A stretch of 13,636 nucleotides of DNA from Chloroflexota bacterium. Its GTDB lineage: Bacteria; Chloroflexota; Dehalococcoidia; JACQGW01. The position numbers and the translations under genes are program-made. Shown here one piece after another: positions 5,884-13,631 of this stretch. The stretch is taken from assembly GCA_016199325.1 (NCBI GenBank), contig JACQGW010000261.1, positions 1 through 13,636 on the forward strand, in the 5' to 3' direction. The notes beneath the pieces are model-generated. The model was not told the DNA's origin. It was given only the letters and a program-made list of their open reading frames with translations, and did not search any database. The first letter of the stretch is position 1, and every line of letters begins with the position of its first letter.

Positions 5884-6990
5884 ATGAGTCCAGCCGAAGC
5901 AGCGGTGATGACGCGTCCCCTACACCGTCAGCCGACGGCGACGTCGCCGTCCGTGGCACACGTCGTGGTGGTCGGACCCACCGATGGCCAGGTAGCCGAG
6001 CCGGCAGCCTGGGCGACGGAGGAGGCCGACGACCGGCCCGAATCCATCGGCCTTCCCGACGTCACTGCTGGTTCCGATGAGGGGAACGGCGAGGGCGCCT
6101 CGCCAGACCCGGTGAGCCTCTACCTTCACGAGATCGGGCAGATTCGCCGGTTGACCGCCGAGGAGGAGGTCGCGATGGCCCGTGCTTTCGAGACCGGCCG
6201 CGCTGCTGCCACCCGCCTGGCAGCGGGCGAGATCGACGCCGATGGCGCGGCGCTCCGGGCGCAGATTGAGGCAGGCGAGCGAGCCCGACGCACCTTGATC
6301 GAGGCCAACCTCAGGCTCGTCGTCAGCATCGCCCGCAACTACCTGGGCCGGGGCCTGCCGCTGGCCGATCTTGTGCAGGAGGGCAATCTCGGCCTTGCTC
6401 ATGCCGTCGAGAAATACGACTACCGGCGGGGCTATCGTTTCAGCACGTACGCGACCTGGTGGATCCGCCAGTCGGCCATCCGGGCACTGGCCGATTCGAG
6501 CCGTACCATCCGACTGCCGATCCACTACATCGAGAAGGTCACCCACGTCTCACGGGCGGCCAGGGACCTGGAGCAGCGGCTGGAACGACCGGCCACCGAG
6601 GCGGAATTGGCCGCCAGCATCGGGCTGTCGCCGGAGCGGGTGCGCGATCTCCTGCAATCGGCTGCCCATCCGATCTCGCTGGAGATGACCGTGGGCGAAG
6701 GGCAGGAAGGGACCCTGTCGGAGCTGGTGCCGGATGAGGAGACCCCCGGACCGGAGGAGCAGGCGATCCAGAACTTCCACCGGCGCCAACTGAGCATCGC
6801 GCTGGCCGGGCTGACCGAGCGGGAGCGCCGGGTCGTCATGGCTCGATATGGCCTGGTCGGCCGCCCGGCGCAGACGCTCCAGGAGGTTGCCCAGGAGATC
6901 GGCGTCACCCGGGAGCGCGTCCGGCAGATCGAGCGCCAGGCGCTCGACAAGCTCCGCCACTGGGGGATCGAGCATCACCTGGCCGGCTAG
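5884..6990 (+). CDS. RNA polymerase sigma-70 factor, primary-like (group 1/2)
   Basis: 368-residue sigma factor that directs RNA polymerase to -10/-35 promoters. The N-terminal ~72 residues are low-complexity with no recognisable region 1.1. Then come region 1.2 ([21 protein letters not shown], about 75-95), region 2 (about 135-210) with [31 protein letters not shown] and the [13 protein letters not shown] -10 recognition/melting segment, RTIRLPIH at 207-214, region 3 (about 215-300), and region 4 with [15 protein letters not shown] (310-324) and the -35-reading helix [20 protein letters not shown] (341-360). Region 2.4/3 strongly resembles housekeeping sigma factors, so it likely reads a SigA-like promoter. 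Lack of region 1.1 favours a group 2 (accessory) role. ATG at 5884 follows a G-rich purine stretch. It is transcribed divergently from the kinase-like gene and faces the hemerythrin gene end to end, 6 bases apart. Confidence 0.94.
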   Translation: MSPAEAAVMTRPLHRQPTATSPSVAHVVVVGPTDGQVAEPAAWATEEADDRPESIGLPDVTAGSDEGNGEGASPDPVSLYLHEIGQIRRLTAEEEVAMARAFETGRAAATRLAAGEIDADGAALRAQIEAGERARRTLIEANLRLVVSIARNYLGRGLPLADLVQEGNLGLAHAVEKYDYRRGYRFSTYATWWIRQSAIRALADSSRTIRLPIHYIEKVTHVSRAARDLEQRLERPATEAELAASIGLSPERVRDLLQSAAHPISLEMTVGEGQEGTLSELVPDEETPGPEEQAIQNFHRRQLSIALAGLTERERRVVMARYGLVGRPAQTLQEVAQEIGVTRERVRQIERQALDKLRHWGIEHHLAG

Positions 6991-6996
6991 GACCAG

Positions 6997-7542
6997 TCAC
7001 AGCCACGCGGTGATGCGCGCCGCCAGTCCTCCGATCATGTCGTGGAGCCGTTCGTGCGTGCCCGGGCCGATCTTCTCGATCTCGATTCGCTCGAACGCCT
7101 CCGCAACCGCCTGGTCGTCCCTGGCGAGCTGCTGCTCGATGATCGGGAACAGCTCCCGGTTCTCCAGGTCAATGTGTGTACGGAGGAAGGCCGCGTAGTC
7201 GTGGGCAGCGGTGGCCAGCCGGAGGCCGGACGCCGCGTCGCCCGGCATGTAGCTTCGAGCGGCGTCGCGATAGGCGGCCGCCAGGTCGCGGCCACGCTCG
7301 TGCTCGGCTTCGAGCTGTCGGACCAGGGCGGCTGCCGGTGCAGAGAGCCGTGGAAAGACGGCTGTTTCCTCCTTGCCGTGGTGGCAGCGGTCGACGAAGA
7401 CCGTGAAGAACTCCTGGATGTCGGCAAAGACGTCGGCCGGCACCGGCTTGCCACGCTCGGCTGCGCCGGCCGCCCGATCCAGTTGGTCGAGGACGTAGAG
7501 CACGCCGTTGTGCTCGTCTTGCAGTGTTCGGATCGCTTCCAT
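6997..7542 (-). CDS. Hemerythrin HHE-domain protein
   Basis: 181-residue soluble four-helix protein with a non-haem di-iron site; such proteins bind O2, NO or iron or sense redox state. Ligand residues can be placed: H11 (DEHNGVL), H55 and E59 (HHGKEE), H81 (EAEHERG), H123 and E127 (RTHIDLENRELFP). The C-terminal tail (about 140-181) is helical with no output domain. The frame continues upstream, but the ATG at 7542 is chosen because a GGGAGGGA ribosome site lies about 5 bases before it and the conserved helix 1 begins at once. It converges with the sigma gene (6 bases between stops). The long leader back to the amidohydrolase gene (174 bases) suggests its own promoter. Confidence 0.9.
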   Translation of the reverse strand: MEAIRTLQDEHNGVLYVLDQLDRAAGAAERGKPVPADVFADIQEFFTVFVDRCHHGKEETAVFPRLSAPAAALVRQLEAEHERGRDLAAAYRDAARSYMPGDAASGLRLATAAHDYAAFLRTHIDLENRELFPIIEQQLARDDQAVAEAFERIEIEKIGPGTHERLHDMIGGLAARITAWL

Positions 7543-7570
7543 GAATGTCCCTCCCTGATCGGCAGTGCTG

Positions 7571-7594
7571 CGCCGGGCCCGACGGCGCCCGGCG
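7571..7594 (-). promoter_or_regulatory. GC hairpin between the amidohydrolase and hemerythrin genes
   Basis: CGCCGGGC (7571-7578) pairs perfectly with GCCCGGCG (7587-7594) around an 8-base loop. It lies 29 bases before the hemerythrin start codon on the minus strand. It may terminate readthrough from the upstream operon or form part of the hemerythrin leader. No T-run follows it, so an intrinsic terminator is not proven. Confidence 0.45.
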
Positions 7595-7716
7595 ACGCCT
7601 ACCAGGTTAAGCATAGCATCTTTACGGCCAACCGATGTTCTTGGCGTCTCCCCTGGCGATGACGTATGGCGCATGAGCCGGCAAGCCGCATCCATCAAAG
7701 TCAGCGCGGCATGCCA

Positions 7717-9270
7717 CTAGCTAGGCCGCCGCCAGACGACGCGTCCCGCCATGATGGTCAAGCGAGCCTGACACCGGGCTCCCTCAATCGAGGTGCCTGC
7801 CACGAGATCGTCGTCCACGACAGCCAGATCGGCCAGCGCCCCTGCCCGCAGCCGGCCCAGCTCGCTCGCCACACCCACCACCTCGGCCGGCCCGGCCGTG
7901 AACGCTGCCAGGGCCTCCAACGGCCCGAGGGCCTCGTCCGGACCGATGAATGCACCGCTTCGGGTGCGGCGCCGGCGCGCCGCAAAGATCCCGATGCCTG
8001 GATTGGGATCGGTCACCGGCGCGTCGGAACCCGCCGCGTACAGCACTCCGGCAGCGACCAGCGAACCAGCCCGGTGGAGCCAGGTCTGGAGGTCTGGCGA
8101 ATACTCGGCGCGATAGACGTCGCCGCGCTCATAGACGAGCGACGGCTGTCCGACCACCGCGACCCCCGCCGCGCGAAGGTCGCCAAGCCAGGCGTCAGGG
8201 ATGACGGCGCCGTGCTCGATGCGGTCGGGACCGGATGCCGTTGTCGGGCGCGCCGCTTGCAGCGCGTCGAGAGCGACGGCGACCTCGGCCTCGCTGACGG
8301 CGTGAAGCGCCACGGCCTCACCGGCTGCCCGGACAGCCGCCACCTGGGCCCGGACCTCGGCAGGGTCGGCCTTCCCCTCGTCGAGCATGATCTTCACCGG
8401 CCCTCGCCGCACCATCGGGCCCGGCGGCCCCGCCGCGATGACCGCACGCCAGTGGCGGATGCCGGGCATCAGAAACACGCGTACGCCCAGGTCGCCCGAC
8501 GCCGCCAGACGGCGGAACAGCTCCCACGTCTCGGCACTATTGGTCACGGAGGCATCCTGGACCGTCGTCACGCCTCGTGCAAGGAGCGCCCTGCTCGCGG
8601 CGCGCACCGCCAGGCCAAGCTCACGCTCGCTCGGGTGCTCCAGGCGCTCCCGCAAGAGCTCCCCTGCGTGGTGCAGCCGACCGGTTGGCTCGCCCGTCGC
8701 CGGGTCATGCTCGACGCCTGCGGCGGCCGTGTCCATGAGACCAAGGAGCCGAAGCGCTGGGGTGTTCAGCACGTCGAGGTGAAGGCTCCGGTGCTGCAAC
8801 CGGACCGGGTGGTCCGACACCGCGTCGTCCAGGTCGCGCCGGCTGGGATGCCGGGCCTCGGCGAGCAGCGTCTCGTCGTAGCCGACGGCCCGGACCCACG
8901 TCCCCGGCGGCAGGCGACACGCCTGCGCCGCCAGCGCCGCGTTGAGCGCGCCAATGCTCTGCAACCCGCGGCAATCCAGTCGGGAGAGCGAGCGCGCGTA
9001 GCTCAAGAGATGCATGTGGGCGTCATGGAAGGAGGGCACGACCACACTCCCCTGGGCGTCGACCACTTCCGTGGCCGGCCCGATGAGGTGGCGCAGATCC
9101 CGAAGCGTGCCAACGGCCTGAATACGATCGCCGCGCACGGCCACAGCCTCGGCGCGCGGACGATGGGGGTCCAGCGTGATCACCCGGGCGTTGACGACGG
9201 CGAGATCAGCCCGGCCGCGCGCTGTTGCTGGTCTGGTCGAATAGTCCGGCACGGGTGATGCCAGGATCAA
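7717..9270 (-). CDS. YtcJ-type metal-dependent amidohydrolase
   Basis: About 517-residue hydrolase of the amidohydrolase superfamily (COG1574/YtcJ-like), expected to hydrolyse an amide or related bond with a metal-bound water. Seen: an N-terminal strand typical of the family (ADLAVVNARVITLDP, 22-36), the HxH metal motif in FHDAHMHL (H85, H87), the VKIMLDE strand with K293, H323 in ALHAVSE, H353 in RIEHGA, and D416 in AAGSDAPVTDPNPG. The frame stays open to 9381, but that part overlaps the mini-protein gene 9267-9410. The TTG at 9270 overlaps that gene's TGA (TTGA), which suggests coupled translation; GTG at 9252 is the alternative, and neither has a strong ribosome site. It is the last gene of the CoA operon. 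Substrate unknown. Confidence 0.88.
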   Translation of the reverse strand: MILASPVPDYSTRPATARGRADLAVVNARVITLDPHRPRAEAVAVRGDRIQAVGTLRDLRHLIGPATEVVDAQGSVVVPSFHDAHMHLLSYARSLSRLDCRGLQSIGALNAALAAQACRLPPGTWVRAVGYDETLLAEARHPSRRDLDDAVSDHPVRLQHRSLHLDVLNTPALRLLGLMDTAAAGVEHDPATGEPTGRLHHAGELLRERLEHPSERELGLAVRAASRALLARGVTTVQDASVTNSAETWELFRRLAASGDLGVRVFLMPGIRHWRAVIAAGPPGPMVRRGPVKIMLDEGKADPAEVRAQVAAVRAAGEAVALHAVSEAEVAVALDALQAARPTTASGPDRIEHGAVIPDAWLGDLRAAGVAVVGQPSLVYERGDVYRAEYSPDLQTWLHRAGSLVAAGVLYAAGSDAPVTDPNPGIGIFAARRRRTRSGAFIGPDEALGPLEALAAFTAGPAEVVGVASELGRLRAGALADLAVVDDDLVAGTSIEGARCQARLTIMAGRVVWRRPS

Positions 9271-9410
9271 TCCGCCGAGGGCAGCGGCTTGGCCTGCTTG
9301 AACTGCATCTCTTTGCCGCAGCAATGGACGCTCCCAGCGCCGGGCTTGGTGCAGAGCACTTCCGACCCGCACTCCGCGCAAGTCAGGCGCTTCCCAAGCT
9401 GATTAGCCAT
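9267..9410 (-). CDS. Desulforedoxin-like Cys4 mini-protein, second copy (47 residues)
   Basis: 47-residue protein beginning MANQLGKRLTCAECGSEVLC. Metal-binding pattern C11-x2-C14 ... C30-C31-G matches the desulforedoxin fold (Dx, also the N-terminal domain of desulfoferrodoxin), which binds one Fe or Zn with four cysteines and usually dimerises. An extra Cys20 is not part of the motif. ATG at 9410 has an excellent AGGAGGTGA about 5 bases upstream, located inside the preceding gene; the two reading frames overlap by 8 bases. It shares about 21 of its first 38 residues with that gene, so they are a tandem duplication. The TGA overlaps the likely TTG start of the amidohydrolase. An electron-transfer or metal-delivery role is inferred. 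Confidence 0.82.
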   Translation of the reverse strand: MANQLGKRLTCAECGSEVLCTKPGAGSVHCCGKEMQFKQAKPLPSAD

Positions 9411-9579
9411 GCTTCACCTCCTGCGGGGCGGGCTCCGCCTGCGCCTTTGCGGGAGCCGTTGAACCGCGCAGCTCCATCGGCTTGCCGCAGCAGCTCAGCT
9501 CTCCCTTGCCGCTGCGCGTCACAAGCATCTCCGAGCCACAGTTCGTACAGAAGTACCGCTTACCCATTTGATTGGCCAT
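9403..9579 (-). CDS. Desulforedoxin-like Cys4 mini-protein, first copy (58 residues)
   Basis: 58-residue protein beginning MANQMGKRYFCTNCGSEMLV. Cysteines C11-x2-C14 and the pair C30-C31 followed by GKPM reproduce the desulforedoxin-type rubredoxin-like metal site. A short Ala/Pro/Gln-rich tail (about 39-58) follows. The ATG at 9579 lies 4 bases after GGAGGAG. The start lies inside the 3' end of the acyl-CoA ligase gene (20-base overlap), and the end overlaps the second copy by 8 bases, so all three are likely translationally coupled. Presence inside a CoA-catabolic operon suggests a small redox or metal-handling partner. A simple Zn structural role is the main alternative. Confidence 0.85.
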   Translation of the reverse strand: MANQMGKRYFCTNCGSEMLVTRSGKGELSCCGKPMELRGSTAPAKAQAEPAPQEVKHG

Positions 9580-11149
9580 AGACTCCTCCAAGGGTTGGCG
9601 CCCCCACGTAGCGGGCGCGCACATCTTTCCTGAGCAGCTTGCCGAGCGCATTCCGGGGGAGCGTGTCGGCGAAGAAGACGACCTCCGGCTTTTTGAAGCT
9701 GGCCAACCGCTGGCGGCAGAACTCCGTCAGCGTCTCGGCCGAGATCGCAGCACCTGGCCGGGGCACGACCACCGCCCCCACCCGCTCGCCCCACTCCTCG
9801 TCGGGCAGGCCGATCACGGCGGCCTCCTCGACCGCCGGATGCAACTCGAGGACCACCTCGACCTCCTCCGGAGCGATATTCTCGCCACCGCGAATGATCA
9901 GGTCGGACTTGCGGCCGGTCAGGTAGACGTAGCCGTCCTCGTCGACCCAGCCGAGGTCGCGGGTCCGCAGCCAGCCGTCCTGCAATGTCGCGCGCGTGGC
10001 CTCCGCCTGGCCGTAGTAGCCGCGCATCATGCGTTCCGTCCGAATGGCGATCTCGCCCACCTGCCCCGGCGGCAGCGCCTGTCCCGGCTCGCCCATTATG
10101 CTCAGCTCGACGTCGGGAAGCGGCCGGCCGATCGAGGTCAGCCGGCGCAGCTTCCTCTCGACCTCGTCGGGCGGACCCACCAGGCGATGATCCTCGGGGG
10201 CAAGCATCGTCACGGTCGACGTCGTCTCCGTCTGGCCAAAGGCGTTGATGAACTGAACCGACGGCGGGAAGGACTCGATGGCCCGGCGGATGACGTTCAG
10301 CGGCATCGGCGCGGCCCCGTACGACAGCACCTGAAGGCTCGAAAGGTCGGTCGACGCGAAAGCCGGCGAATCGAGAACGCGCTTGAGCATCGTCGGCACG
10401 AGAAACGCATGGGTGACCTGCTCGGCCGCGGCCAGGCGCAGCCACTCCTCGGCCTCGAACTGGTGCATCAGGACAATGCGCCGACCGGCGAAGGCGGCCG
10501 TCAGCGCAGCCGTCAGTCCGGCGATATGATAGAGCGGCGCGGCCAGCAGAACGGCCCCCCGGTCGGTCCCGTCGGCCGGCTCGGTCGTCGCGAAAACGAA
10601 GTTGACCAGGTCGGCGTGGGCGAGCATCACGGCCTTGGCGTTCGCCGTCGTGCCGCTGGTGAACATCAGAACCGCCAGGTCGTCGTCGGCCACGTCGTTC
10701 GGGAAGACCGGCTCAGCCTGCGCGGCGAGCGCCGGCAGATGCGGCAATGTCTCGCTCGGGCCGTCGAGTGTTACCACCTGCGTGCCCGCCGACGACGCTA
10801 GGCAGAGCCCCTGTGCCGTCGGCAGGTAGCGGTCGCCCACCAGCACGAGGAGCGGAGCGGCCACCGCCAGCAGGTGAGCCAGCTCGTCCGCCCGTGCTCG
10901 GTAGTTGAGCGGCACGAAGACCCCGCCGATGCTCGCCGTGGCAAACAGCGCGACCAGGACGGCCGGAGTGTTCGTCTGGAGCACCGCGACGCGGTCCCCG
11001 GCGCGCGCACCGAGCGCCTGAAGCGCCCCGGCCGTGCGCGCGACGCGGTCCTGAAGCTCCGCATAGCTGGTCCCCTGGCCGTCGAACCGCACGATCGATT
11101 GCTCCGCGAACATGTCGGCCGGGATCGTCAGCAGCTCTGCGACGTTCAT
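9560..11149 (-). CDS. AMP-forming acyl-CoA synthetase/ligase
   Basis: 529-residue cytosolic enzyme of the ANL (AMP-binding) superfamily; activates a carboxylic acid to acyl-AMP and then acyl-CoA. Seen: the P-loop-like MFTSGTTANAKAVML (162-176), FGQTETTS (304-311, A5 motif), DGWLRTRDLGWVDEDGYVYLTGRKSDLIIRGGEN (A7-A8 region, split 391-424), and the C-terminal catalytic lysine K504 in LPRNALGK. The P-loop departs from the common TSGTTGxPK (Ala-Asn-Ala in place of Gly-x-Pro). ATG at 11149 follows GGGAGGGA by about 6 bases. The enoyl-CoA hydratase stop is 12 bases upstream and the downstream mini-protein start overlaps this gene, so it is firmly in the operon. Chain length or aromatic specificity cannot be told. 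Confidence 0.93.
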   Translation of the reverse strand: MNVAELLTIPADMFAEQSIVRFDGQGTSYAELQDRVARTAGALQALGARAGDRVAVLQTNTPAVLVALFATASIGGVFVPLNYRARADELAHLLAVAAPLLVLVGDRYLPTAQGLCLASSAGTQVVTLDGPSETLPHLPALAAQAEPVFPNDVADDDLAVLMFTSGTTANAKAVMLAHADLVNFVFATTEPADGTDRGAVLLAAPLYHIAGLTAALTAAFAGRRIVLMHQFEAEEWLRLAAAEQVTHAFLVPTMLKRVLDSPAFASTDLSSLQVLSYGAAPMPLNVIRRAIESFPPSVQFINAFGQTETTSTVTMLAPEDHRLVGPPDEVERKLRRLTSIGRPLPDVELSIMGEPGQALPPGQVGEIAIRTERMMRGYYGQAEATRATLQDGWLRTRDLGWVDEDGYVYLTGRKSDLIIRGGENIAPEEVEVVLELHPAVEEAAVIGLPDEEWGERVGAVVVPRPGAAISAETLTEFCRQRLASFKKPEVVFFADTLPRNALGKLLRKDVRARYVGAPTLGGVYGQSNG

Positions 11150-11161
11150 CCCTGTCCCTCC

Positions 11162-11896
11162 CTATCCTGCGCGGTCCAGCGTGTTGCCCTGCAAAGTCGC
11201 CGCCAGGCGGGCCTCCAGGTCGAGGCCCCGCGCCAGAGGCAGATCCTGGCCCTCCCGTACAGCGCGGCGCAGGGCCCGCACCGCTCGCGGGTCCCTCTCT
11301 GCCAGTTGCCGCGCCAGATCCGCAGCCGCCGATTGCAGGTGCTCGGCGGGCACGACCTGCGAGACGATGCCGATACGAAGGGCCTCAGCCGCGCCCATGC
11401 GGCGCCCCGTCAAGAGGATCTCCATCGCTCGGCCGGTCCCGCAGGCCCGCGGCAGCGTCTGGGTTCCGCCGGCCGCCGGGATCATCCCCAGGCGGACCTC
11501 CGGCAGCGCGAGCTGCGTCCCCTCTGCCGCCAGCCGCAGGTCACACCAGAGCGCCATCTCTAGCCCGGAGCCGAAGGCGTAGCCGTGAAGCGCAACGATC
11601 GTGGGCACCCGCAGTCCATCCAGAACCGCCCAGACGTCACGGGCGAAGCGGATGCGGCGAGCAGCGGTGGGAGAGGACGCGGTGCCAAACTCGGTCAGGT
11701 CGGCGCCAGCGCAGAACGCCCGCCCGGCGCCGCGCAGGACGAGCACGCGGACGTCCGCATCATCCCGCACGGCGGTCAGCACCTCGAACAGCTCGTCACG
11801 CATCTGCACGTTGTAGACGTTCAGGACCCTGGGCCGGTTCAGCGTGACCCGGGCAACCCCGTCCTGCTTCTTGTAGATCAGCGTCTCGAAGCTCAT
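11162..11896 (-). CDS. Enoyl-CoA hydratase/isomerase (crotonase family)
   Basis: 244-residue crotonase-fold enzyme, expected to add water to (or take water from) a 2,3-enoyl-CoA. It shows the first oxyanion-hole segment GRAFCAGADL (58-67), the second at HGYAFGSGLEMALWCDLRLA (104-123), and both catalytic glutamates, E113 and E133 (PEVRLGMIPAAGGTQTLPR). Retention of both Glu favours hydratase over isomerase or other crotonase chemistries. ATG at 11896 has GAGAGG close upstream. The stop of the CoA-transferase is 22 bases before and the ligase begins 12 bases after. In the context of a CoA transferase and ligase it fits a beta-oxidation-like or carnitinyl-CoA dehydratase-like step. Confidence 0.92.
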   Translation of the reverse strand: MSFETLIYKKQDGVARVTLNRPRVLNVYNVQMRDELFEVLTAVRDDADVRVLVLRGAGRAFCAGADLTEFGTASSPTAARRIRFARDVWAVLDGLRVPTIVALHGYAFGSGLEMALWCDLRLAAEGTQLALPEVRLGMIPAAGGTQTLPRACGTGRAMEILLTGRRMGAAEALRIGIVSQVVPAEHLQSAAADLARQLAERDPRAVRALRRAVREGQDLPLARGLDLEARLAATLQGNTLDRAG

Positions 11897-11918
11897 TTTC
11901 CTCTCCGCCAGGCGCGAG

Positions 11919-13604
11919 TCAACCCGCGACCACGCCGGCGCGCACCAGATCCTCGACCTCCGCCGGGCTCAGCCGCGCCAGGCGGCGCAGGACCCGGCGG
12001 CTATCGGCGCCAAAGGCCGGCGCGGCCCGCTCCTCCCGTTCGGCAATCCCGTGCAGCCGCCACGGCAGCCGAGCGTAGTGGTGGCACTCGCGTGCGGTCG
12101 AGCTCGCGCGAAAGAACAGACCTCGGGCGGCCAGATGCGGGTCTGCCGCCAGCGCCGCCGGATCCACGACCAGCGCCTGCCGGCGAGCGCCGTGGCTCGG
12201 TCGACTTTCGAGCAGTTGGCAGGCTACCTCTCGCTGGGCCGTCTCGACGTGGGCACCGCCTCCTCCGCCATCACGAGCCAGCAGGGCCGCCAGGACCCCG
12301 GCCGCACCGTAGGCGCCGGCCAGGTAGTCGAGGTAGGCGACTGGCGCTGGCTCCGGGCGACCGGATGGTCCGAGGCCGGCGAGGCCGGTCATCAGCTCGA
12401 GGCCGCTGCCGTAGGCGACGTAGGCCGCCCACGGCCCGTCGGCGCCGAAAGCCGGCATCGACAGCATGATCAGGGCCGAATTCACGGCTGCCAGGACGTC
12501 GTAGCCGAGGCCGAAGTTCGGCATGACGCGGGGGCTGAAGTTCTCGACGACGACGTCGGCGTCGGCCGCCACCCTTACGAACAGATCGCGACCGGCCTTG
12601 CGCGTCAGATCCAGCACCAGGCTTGCCTTGCCGCGATTCAGGTCGCCGAAGACGCCGGAACAGCCGTCGGCCTCGGGGTCGGCGGGGCGCGTCCCATCGG
12701 GCCGGCTCGGCCCTTCCACCTTGACGACCTCGGCGCCCAGGCCGGCGAGGAGTCGGCCACAGTAGGGACCTGCCCAGACCATGCCCAGGTCGAGCGCACG
12801 GACGTCCGAGAGTGGCAGTGACTCCGGCCGCGCCGGAGGCTGATCGGCGCCAGCCCCCTGCGTGAAGCGGAACGGCGGGCGGGCAATCGCGCCTCGATCC
12901 GGATCGGAGGTCCAGACCGACCGGGCCACGCTCTGGTCGTCGCAGCGCACTTCCTCGGGATCCAGGACCGGCACGAACGGCAATCGCCAGAGCTGGGCGG
13001 TATGGAAGACCTGGCTGCGAGTCTGATCGCGGAGCCAGGGTCCGAGCATCTCGCCCAGATCGGCCGTCTCATCCCGCACCGCGTCGACGCCCGTCATCGC
13101 CGCCAGGTAGACCCGGTCGGCCGTCGTCGGCGCGTCCACCCCCACGTACCCATCGGCGCAGGGCAAGACCGCCGGACGACGATCCGACTGGGCGCCGGCT
13201 CCGTTCCGGGCCGGGGATCGCGGGCAGGCGGCGCGAGGCAGATGTCCGCCCAGGCATGCGGCGATCACCTCCAGGGCGGAGACCTCGACTCCGACACTCT
13301 GATGATGATAGCGCGCCCAGCGCACAGCGGCCAGTGCCGCCACCGCCGCGTGGGCGCCAGCCAGCACTGCGACGACGTCGGCTCTGACGCCTTCCAGTAG
13401 TGAGCCGGCGACGGGCCGATCGGCGTCAGGACCGTCCATGCCGAAGGGTGTCACCGAGACGACGACGGCTTCCCCGCCGGGGCCGGCCAGACTCAGATGG
13501 TCCAGCCCCAGTGACTCCGCCTCCACCGGCTGGAGATCCGTGATCACGAGGTCATATCGTCCGGCGGGTTCGCCTCCTGGCGACGTCCAGGCGGTCGACT
13601 CCAC
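11919..13604 (-). CDS. Two-lobed class III CoA-transferase (CaiB/BaiF family), 5' end uncertain
   Basis: At least 561 residues, two CaiB/BaiF lobes in tandem. Lobe 2 (about 265-561) is recognisable from its start: LDLGMVWAGPYCGRLLAGLGAEVVKVEGPS (271-300, split), LNRGKASLVLDL, VVVENFSPRV, and LDYLAGAYGAAGVLAALLAR, whose D426 aligns with the catalytic Asp that forms the glutamyl/aspartyl-CoA intermediate. Lobe 1 begins only at YDLVITDLQP (17), equivalent to VVVENFSPRV of lobe 2, so the first ~80 residues of that lobe are absent here, and the aligned Asp position is A79. The GTG at 13604 overlaps a heptamer repeat; the frame has no stop up to the window edge, so the gene may begin further right. 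It is the first visible gene of the operon. Transfers CoA between carboxylic acids; partner acids unknown. Confidence 0.85.
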   Translation of the reverse strand: MESTAWTSPGGEPAGRYDLVITDLQPVEAESLGLDHLSLAGPGGEAVVVSVTPFGMDGPDADRPVAGSLLEGVRADVVAVLAGAHAAVAALAAVRWARYHHQSVGVEVSALEVIAACLGGHLPRAACPRSPARNGAGAQSDRRPAVLPCADGYVGVDAPTTADRVYLAAMTGVDAVRDETADLGEMLGPWLRDQTRSQVFHTAQLWRLPFVPVLDPEEVRCDDQSVARSVWTSDPDRGAIARPPFRFTQGAGADQPPARPESLPLSDVRALDLGMVWAGPYCGRLLAGLGAEVVKVEGPSRPDGTRPADPEADGCSGVFGDLNRGKASLVLDLTRKAGRDLFVRVAADADVVVENFSPRVMPNFGLGYDVLAAVNSALIMLSMPAFGADGPWAAYVAYGSGLELMTGLAGLGPSGRPEPAPVAYLDYLAGAYGAAGVLAALLARDGGGGGAHVETAQREVACQLLESRPSHGARRQALVVDPAALAADPHLAARGLFFRASSTARECHHYARLPWRLHGIAEREERAAPAFGADSRRVLRRLARLSPAEVEDLVRAGVVAG

Positions 13605-13631
13605 CCTCGGCCCTCGGCCCCCGGCCCCCCG
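13604..13631. repeat. Heptamer repeat CCCTCGG/CCCCCGG at the window edge
   Basis: CCCTCGG occurs at 13604-13610 and 13611-13617, followed by variants CCCCCGG (13618-13624) and CCCCCCG (13625-13631). It overlaps the GTG proposed as the CoA-transferase start. Translated in that frame it gives only Gly/Arg/Pro, which looks like intergenic DNA or a linker rather than a CaiB N-terminus. Confidence 0.6.

Noticed and set aside
7666..9258. Plus-strand 530-codon frame opposite the amidohydrolase
   Set aside because: Arg/His/Gly-rich shadow; all catalytic motifs of a real enzyme are on the minus strand.
9271..9381. Upstream extension of the amidohydrolase to a start at 9381
   Set aside because: The extra 37 residues overlap the mini-protein gene 9267-9410, which has a far stronger ribosome site, and add nothing family-like.
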